The notes under the pieces: generated by a model
What the model was told of the DNA's origin: nothing
Seen by the model: the letters and a program-made list of their open reading frames with translations, nothing else
Database searches by the model: none
NCBI GenBank assembly: GCA_964437415.1
Contig: CAYTGN010000014.1
Location: 22,922 to 86,921 of the forward strand
DNA length: 64,000 nt
Source of the DNA: CADEDV01 sp964437415
Lineage (GTDB): Bacteria; Bacteroidota; Bacteroidia; Chitinophagales; Chitinophagaceae
Reading direction: 5' to 3'
Translations under genes and position numbers: made by a program
Shown: positions 59,325 through 64,000 of the stretch, one piece after another
Position numbering within the stretch: the stretch's first letter is position 1
How the letters are laid out: the number at the start of each line of letters is the position of its first letter

Positions 59325-60584
59325 TCAGCGGAAATGAATCGCTTTCACCGGCTGCACTTTTTTCACCAGCAGGGTGGGTATCAGCAGCACCAGCAGGCAT
59401 ACCAGGAAAGTGCCTGCACCAATTGCGGCCACCTGCCACCAGACGATCTTCACAGCAGCTTCACTGAGATAATAAGCTTCTTCTTTCAGTTTGATAAAAC
59501 CTGTTGCCTTCTGGAGATATAACAGTCCCAGCGCAATAGCCGTACCGGTGATAATGCCTGTCAATGTGATAAGCAAAGAATGACGTAAAAAAATCTGCTG
59601 CACGGTCCAGTCTGTGGCGCCCAATGATTTTAGTATGCCGATCATGCGGGTTCGTTCCAGCACCAGGATAATCAGGCAGGTGATAAGATTAATGACCGCT
59701 ACAACGATCATAAAACCGATCAGTACATTACGGGTCACATCCTGCATATTGAGCCAGTCAAAGATGTTGGGAGAAATGCTGCGGGCACTTTTGGTATCCC
59801 AGGTGCCGGGAAAATCATCCATATCATAAATGGCATCTGCGGTCATATCAATGTTCCGGTAATCATTGAGAAAAATTTCATAACCGCCGATTTCATCAGG
59901 CGCCCATTCATTGAGCCGCTGGATTAGTTTAATATCACCGATGGCAAATGTTTTGTCATATTCTTCAATGCCGGTATTGTAAATGCCGGTGATGCTGAGC
60001 CTGTCCGGACGAAGTGAGCCGTCAGGACGAATGAAATAGATCAGCACACGGTCGTGAAGTTTTAGCTGCAATTGTCTTGCCGTATGTGCAGAGATCATGA
60101 TCTCCCGGCTGTAAGTGCTGTCATTGAACTGCAGCGGTCTTCCTTCTTTGATGAAAGGCTTAAAATGGCAGAAACGGTAAGTGCTGTCAAGCCCTTTCAC
60201 CAGCACTCCTTCAATATCATCTTTTGTTTTCAGGATGGCATACTTGGTGGCAAAGGGATGAATGGTTTTTACGTCCGGGTGTTGCCGGATTGCGGCCACT
60301 AATTCATCGTCCTTATAAATGGGTGTTTCTTCTGTGAGCACCGATTTGGCAGGCTGTTTTTCCTGTATGCGGATATGCCCCCAGAAGCTGAATACTTTTT
60401 GTCCCACAGCTTCCTGGAAACCGTTTACCAGCGAAAGTGTGACGATCATTACGGCCACACTGATGACGGTGGCAACGATAGAAAGACGGATGATGAACCT
60501 GGAGAATGATTTATCCCGGTTAAATGCTATGCGGCGGGCTATGAATCCTGCAACCTTCAAGTGATACTGCTTGTCTTTGTTCAA
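59325..60584 (-). CDS. LolE/LolC-type ABC transporter permease (FtsX family)
   Basis: A 419-residue inner-membrane protein with four membrane segments (about 33-55, 285-310, 330-352, 378-402) around a large periplasmic domain. Family pattern: FIARRIAFNRDKSFSRFIIRLSIVATVIS and IGILKSLGATDWTVQQIFLRHSLLI (read in parts). Such permeases extract lipoproteins for transport to the outer membrane. The start is TTG at 60584 or TTG at 60560 (MKVAGFIARR), the latter closer to family starts. No ATPase gene is adjacent. Confidence 0.88.
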   Translation of the reverse strand: MNKDKQYHLKVAGFIARRIAFNRDKSFSRFIIRLSIVATVISVAVMIVTLSLVNGFQEAVGQKVFSFWGHIRIQEKQPAKSVLTEETPIYKDDELVAAIRQHPDVKTIHPFATKYAILKTKDDIEGVLVKGLDSTYRFCHFKPFIKEGRPLQFNDSTYSREIMISAHTARQLQLKLHDRVLIYFIRPDGSLRPDRLSITGIYNTGIEEYDKTFAIGDIKLIQRLNEWAPDEIGGYEIFLNDYRNIDMTADAIYDMDDFPGTWDTKSARSISPNIFDWLNMQDVTRNVLIGFMIVVAVINLITCLIILVLERTRMIGILKSLGATDWTVQQIFLRHSLLITLTGIITGTAIALGLLYLQKATGFIKLKEEAYYLSEAAVKIVWWQVAAIGAGTFLVCLLVLLIPTLLVKKVQPVKAIHFR

Positions 60585-60664
60585 AAATAAGCCGCCTGTA
60601 AAGATTTATTCGCTTTTTCAGACAATTTTTCAGCATCTTGTAACGTAATAGCCTGATTGACCTC

Positions 60665-61936
60665 ATGAAATACTCAATTCTTTTTTTGTTTCTGCTTTCC
60701 GTAAAACTGTCTTCTGCCCAATTGCCGGATCATATCTATCATTCCAATATCCGCACGGTGAAGCTGCATAAGGCTGGTGATATTTTCAGCTATCCTGTCA
60801 TTGCCCTCAACAGCAATGAACAATTAGAGCTGCATTTCGATGATATGGATGCAGATATCAAGAACTATTACTATTCTTATCAGCTTTGCAATGCCGACTG
60901 GACACCCGCCACTGTTTTTACTTTTGATTATATCAAAGGATTTCAAAGTAACCGGATCAACACCTACCGCAACTCATCCATTGCCATTGCCCGCTACACA
61001 CATTACCAGGCTTTTTTTCCCGACCGCAACATCACACCATCCCGTTCAGGCAATTACCTGCTCAAAGTTTTTTTAAATGATGATACCAGCAAACTGGCTT
61101 TTACCAAACGTTTCATCGTGGTGGACAATAAAGTGCAGGTGGCGGCACAAATGGCACAGCCTTTCGGCGGACAGTTTTTCCGCACACACCAGCGGGTGCA
61201 GGTAGCCGTCAATACTGCCAATGCGAGGCTTAACACATTCACACCGCAGGATATTAAAGTGGTGGTGTTGCAAAACTATGTGTGGCCAACATCAGCAAGG
61301 GTTGACCGGCCCACTGTTTATCGCGGCAATTATTATGAATACAGCGATGATGCCCTCTCTTTCCCGGCAGGAAAAGAATGGCGCTGGATCAACCTTGCCA
61401 GCATCAGGCTGATGACAGACCGCATGACAGATATTGTAAAACGAAATGATCGTACCGATGTGTATGTGAAACCTGATGCCGACAGGACTAAACAGGTCTA
61501 TGTTTATTACCGTGACAATAACGGGCTGTTCAGTATTGAAAATATGGATGGCAATAATCCATACTGGCAGGGAGATTATGCCTATACACATTTTACATTT
61601 GTGCCGCCGGGCAACAGGGAATTACCAGGCAGAAATATTTATATGTTTGGCGAACTTACCAACTATTCACTCACTGATGATGTGAAGCTGGAGTTCAATG
61701 CAGACAGGGGTGTGTATGAAAAAACACTTTTCCTGAAACAGGGGTTTTATAACTACAGTTATGTCACTGCTCCCGATACACAACCATCGCAGACCCCGGT
61801 TGAATTTGAGAGTACTGAAGGCAATTACCAGGGCACGGAGAATGTTTACCTCGTACTGGTTTATTTCAGACCATTTGGCGCCCGGTCAGATGAGTTGATC
61901 GGCATGGCAAGAGTGAGTTCACTCACCGGTTTTTGA
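60665..61936 (+). CDS. DUF5103 protein (type IX secretion plug type)
   Basis: A 423-residue exported protein with a signal peptide (about 1-19, ending SSAQ). The DUF5103 pattern is clear: HIYHSNIRTVKLHKAGDIFSYPVIALNS, YYYSYQLCNADWTPA, YIKGFQSNRINTYRNSSIAIARYTHYQAFFPD (all read in parts) and the end FRPFGARSDELIGMARVSS. In Flavobacterium a related protein plugs the SprA translocon; a role in type IX secretion is therefore likely, though no other type IX genes are in the window. Confidence 0.88.
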   Translation: MKYSILFLFLLSVKLSSAQLPDHIYHSNIRTVKLHKAGDIFSYPVIALNSNEQLELHFDDMDADIKNYYYSYQLCNADWTPATVFTFDYIKGFQSNRINTYRNSSIAIARYTHYQAFFPDRNITPSRSGNYLLKVFLNDDTSKLAFTKRFIVVDNKVQVAAQMAQPFGGQFFRTHQRVQVAVNTANARLNTFTPQDIKVVVLQNYVWPTSARVDRPTVYRGNYYEYSDDALSFPAGKEWRWINLASIRLMTDRMTDIVKRNDRTDVYVKPDADRTKQVYVYYRDNNGLFSIENMDGNNPYWQGDYAYTHFTFVPPGNRELPGRNIYMFGELTNYSLTDDVKLEFNADRGVYEKTLFLKQGFYNYSYVTAPDTQPSQTPVEFESTEGNYQGTENVYLVLVYFRPFGARSDELIGMARVSSLTGF

Positions 61937-61992
61937 TTCATACGGATTTTAGAATTCATCATTTCTGTTCCGGCAGTTTAACGCTGCTTCCC

Positions 61993-62000
61993 TATCTTTG
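61993..62000 (+). promoter_or_regulatory. -7 promoter box of the SRP RNA gene
   Basis: TATCTTTG matches the consensus exactly and lies 5 bases before the first paired base of the RNA. Confidence 0.65.
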
Positions 62001-62004
62001 CGCC

Positions 62005-62098
62005 GGCAGGTCTTACACGACCAGCTCCTGCTGAACCCTCCCAGGGCCGGAAGGCAGCAAGAGTAGGTGGTTGAGCGGTGCGATGTAATCAGCCTGCC
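62005..62098 (+). ncRNA. ffs: Signal recognition particle RNA (4.5S, small bacterial type)
   Basis: The terminal stem GGCAGG (62005-62010) pairs with CCTGCC (62093-62098). The conserved SRP domain-IV hairpin is present: CTCCCAGGGCCGGAAGGCAGC, with the GGAA tetraloop and asymmetric loop, then AAGAGTAGG. Length is about 94-100 bases, typical for the short bacterial form. A run of six T after the stem (62100-62105) should end transcription. It delivers Ffh to the translating ribosome. Confidence 0.95.
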
Positions 62099-62106
62099 AT
62101 TTTTTA

Positions 62107-62128
62107 CCCCCTAACCTCCTGAAGGGGG
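62107..62128. repeat. CCCCC-GGGGG hairpin after SRP RNA
   Basis: CCCCC TAACCTCCTGAA GGGGG: a hairpin of the CCCCCTAACC...GGGGG type, which I recall as a widespread intergenic element in Bacteroidota. A shorter cousin lies at 34460. Confidence 0.5.
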
Positions 62129-62176
62129 AATAAAAATCTTCAGGAATCTCAAAACGAAAACTTCTTCAACACCAGC

Positions 62177-62830
62177 ATGAAATTTTTCATTGACACTGCC
62201 AATCTAGCACAGATCAAAGAAGCCAACGAATTAGGGATACTCGACGGAGTGACCACCAATCCTTCATTGATGGCCAAAGAAGGCATCAAAGGACATGATG
62301 CCGTGATGACGCATTACAAAACCATTTGTGATCTGGTGGATGGTGACATCAGCGCCGAAGTGATCGCCACAGATTTTGACGGTATTTTGGAAGAAGGTAA
62401 AAAGCTGGCTGCTATTCATCCCAACATCGTGGTGAAAGTGCCGATGATCAAAGACGGTATAAAGGCCATCAAATGGTTTACCGATAACGGTATCAAAACA
62501 AATTGCACACTGGTGTTTTCTGCCGGGCAGGCCATTCTCGCTGCCAAGGCCGGCGCCACTTATGTTTCTCCGTTCATCGGCCGTATTGATGACAGCAACT
62601 GGGATGGGGTGGAGCTGATTGCCCAGATTTCCAATATTTATTCCATCCAGGGTTTTAAGACACAGGTGCTGGCGGCTTCTATCCGCAATGCGCTGCATAT
62701 AGTGAGATGTGCGGAAGCGGGAGCTGATGTTTGCACCTGCCCGCTCGATTCGATCCTTGGCCTGCTCAAACATCCGCTGACGGATATCGGCTTAGCCAAG
62801 TTCCTGGAAGATGCAAAAAAGACTGCCTGA
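62177..62830 (+). CDS. Transaldolase / fructose-6-phosphate aldolase-type
   Basis: A 217-residue TIM-barrel class I aldolase of the short transaldolase (TalC/FSA) family. The Schiff-base Lys is Lys87 in VVKVPMIKDG; other marks are MKFFIDTANLAQIKEAN, GVTTNPSLMAKEG, VSPFIGRIDD and ADVCTCPLDSILGLLKHPLTD. Members act as transaldolase in the pentose phosphate pathway or as fructose-6-phosphate aldolase; the sequence alone does not decide. Together with rpe at 10463 it supports a working pentose phosphate pathway. Confidence 0.93.
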   Translation: MKFFIDTANLAQIKEANELGILDGVTTNPSLMAKEGIKGHDAVMTHYKTICDLVDGDISAEVIATDFDGILEEGKKLAAIHPNIVVKVPMIKDGIKAIKWFTDNGIKTNCTLVFSAGQAILAAKAGATYVSPFIGRIDDSNWDGVELIAQISNIYSIQGFKTQVLAASIRNALHIVRCAEAGADVCTCPLDSILGLLKHPLTDIGLAKFLEDAKKTA

Positions 62831-62888
62831 CCCGGCGGCGCTGAATGATATAATAATATAATGGCTTTGCTCCTGCAAGGCCATTTTT

Positions 62889-64000
62889 TTATCTTCTATT
62901 TCTTCTGTAAGAGGGGTTGGGTTTTCTTCCGCTCCGCGGCTGGTAATCCGGGCCGGGGCCTAATTGTTCGGGCAATGCAGCTTTGGGCACGGGTTTGCCA
63001 AGCATGTTTTCGATGGAAGCGAATTTGCTTTGTTCTTTGGGACTAATAAATGTGTAGGCGGTACCGTCTGTTTCGGCCCTTGCCGTGCGGCCGATGCGGT
63101 GCACATAATCTTCACCATCATGCGGCACATCAAAGTTGATGACAAGATCAATGTGATCCACATCAATGCCACGGCTGAGAATATCTGTAGCTACAAGTAT
63201 GGGAATACGTTTGCTTGTAAAACCACGCAGCACTTCTTCTCTTTTGGTTTGTTCCAGGTCAGAGTGAATTTCTTCTGCTGGTATGTTAGCCTTTTTTAAT
63301 TCCCGTGTCAGCAGCTTTACCTGCTGTTTTTTGGAGCAAAAGATGATGATGGATTTGAACTGCCGGCTTTTCAGCAGCATTTTCACCAGGGGCATTTTTT
63401 GCGGTTCATAAACCACAAATGCCTGCTGCACTATTTTTTCCGGTGGTTTGGAGAGGGCAATGTTCACTTCAGCCGGTTCATGCAAAATCTTTTTTGCCAA
63501 TGCCCTGATCTTGGGCGGCATGGTGGCCGAAAAAAGAAGTGTTTGCCTTTTGGCCGGAAGCTGGTTGATGATCCGCATGATGTCGTCATGAAAACCCATG
63601 TCGAGCATACGGTCGGCTTCATCCAGAACTAAGTATTTTAATTGTTTCAGCTTTACATAACCCATATTGATATGGGCAATCATCTTTCCCGGTGTGCACA
63701 CCACCATATCCACTCCTTTTGACAAGGCCATTTTTTCTGAAACAAAAGAACTGCCATCACCACCGCCATACACGGCAATGGAACTGACAGAAGTGAAATA
63801 GGAAAGACCTTCGAGATGCTCACTGATCTGCACGGCCAGTTCCCGTGTAGGCACCACGATCATGGCGCTGATATAATGGTCCTGCGGGGCATCCGATAAA
63901 ATGCGGTTGAGTACCGGCAATAAGAAGGCGGCTGTTTTGCCGGTGCCGGTTTGTGCAGAGGCGATGATGTCTTTGCCCTGCAATATCAGGGGGATGACCT
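62889..64000 (-). CDS. DEAD-box RNA helicase (partial, N-terminus outside the window)
   Basis: At least 370 residues of a RhlE-type DEAD-box helicase. Visible motifs in order: VIPLILQGKD, motif I AQTGTGKT, Ia PTRELA, GG, Ib TPGK, II (DEAD) VLDEADRML, III SAT, IV IIFCSKK, V ATDILSRGID and VI HRIGRTAR. The C-terminal tail is short and basic (GRKPNPSYRRNRR). The frame is open to the right edge (position 64000), so the N-terminal Q motif is missing. It remodels RNA, for example in ribosome assembly or cold adaptation. Confidence 0.93.
   Translation of the reverse strand, partial: VIPLILQGKDIIASAQTGTGKTAAFLLPVLNRILSDAPQDHYISAMIVVPTRELAVQISEHLEGLSYFTSVSSIAVYGGGDGSSFVSEKMALSKGVDMVVCTPGKMIAHINMGYVKLKQLKYLVLDEADRMLDMGFHDDIMRIINQLPAKRQTLLFSATMPPKIRALAKKILHEPAEVNIALSKPPEKIVQQAFVVYEPQKMPLVKMLLKSRQFKSIIIFCSKKQQVKLLTRELKKANIPAEEIHSDLEQTKREEVLRGFTSKRIPILVATDILSRGIDVDHIDLVINFDVPHDGEDYVHRIGRTARAETDGTAYTFISPKEQSKFASIENMLGKPVPKAALPEQLGPGPDYQPRSGRKPNPSYRRNRR

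Noticed and set aside
1..64000. CRISPR array, tRNA or rRNA genes
   Set aside because: No regularly spaced direct repeats, no tRNA T-loop/acceptor pattern and no rRNA sequence were seen; the repetitive spacers are irregular words.

Overview
The window reads as a core chromosomal segment of a Bacteroidota bacterium, most likely family Chitinophagaceae (inference). Reasons: many TAnnTTTG -7 promoter boxes; several receptors and surface proteins beginning with a carboxypeptidase-regulatory-like domain; two TonB-dependent receptors; a DUF5686 protein, a TamL-like lipoprotein, a DUF5103 (type IX secretion plug) protein and a SpoIIM/DUF4129/DUF4350/MoxR/DUF58 cluster; many lipoproteins; and frequent TTG or GTG starts. 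No rRNA, tRNA, CRISPR array, transposase or complete prophage was seen.

Layout. 1-3.5 kb (minus): pyrophosphatase (cut by the window edge), CrcB fluoride channel, two DUF4878-like lipoproteins, a YiiX-like amidase and PhoH. 3.8-6.9 kb (plus): hemerythrin-like protein and DUF5686 outer-membrane protein. 6.9-12.2 kb (minus): a frameshifted secreted protein, a TonB-dependent receptor, a lipoprotein, ribulose-phosphate epimerase and a TPR lipoprotein. 12.3-20.4 kb: a TolB-like lipoprotein, membrane protein, NTF2-like protein, Tat-type aminotransferase, phosphodiesterase, homogentisate dioxygenase, serine hydrolase, a phage-type BRO protein and a DUF1801 protein. 20.5-26.5 kb (minus): beta-barrel, DUF4136 and secreted Hcp-like proteins, a large FAD/Fe-S dehydrogenase and an MDR alcohol dehydrogenase. 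26.6-31.8 kb (plus): a thioredoxin-like protein, a small Bacteroidota-type protein, then infA-rpmJ-rpsM-rpsK-rpsD-rpoA-rplQ. 31.9-37.1 kb: PEP carboxylase, the two-step agmatine-to-putrescine pair and a UbiX-type flavin prenyltransferase. 37.1-46.3 kb: a gene-free stretch, a DPP IV-type peptidase, an alpha-oxoamine synthase, a second TonB-type receptor, a FadL/OmpP1 protein and a lipoprotein. 46.5-55.4 kb: proS, small membrane proteins and the RDD / SpoIIM-DUF4129-DUF4350-MoxR-DUF58 cluster. 55.5-64 kb: truB, TamL, an rRNA methyltransferase, a LolE-type permease, the DUF5103 protein, SRP RNA, transaldolase and a DEAD-box helicase cut by the window edge.

Most of the content is ordinary housekeeping and envelope biology. 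The most unusual signal is not a gene. Many intergenic spacers contain self-similar repeats: a 7-10 base word repeated with small changes, often followed by its reverse complement. Each locus has its own word. All six spacers of the ribosomal/RNA-polymerase operon hold a repeat or palindrome, including a perfect 38-bp palindrome between rpsM and rpsK. At aguA the last repeat word contains the start codon, and at the TPR gene the repeat covers the stop codon. Other points are a plus-strand terminator with no gene in front of it (candidate small RNA), two promoters whose spacer is a palindrome, two single-base frameshifts, and an orphan Hcp-like protein with a Sec signal.
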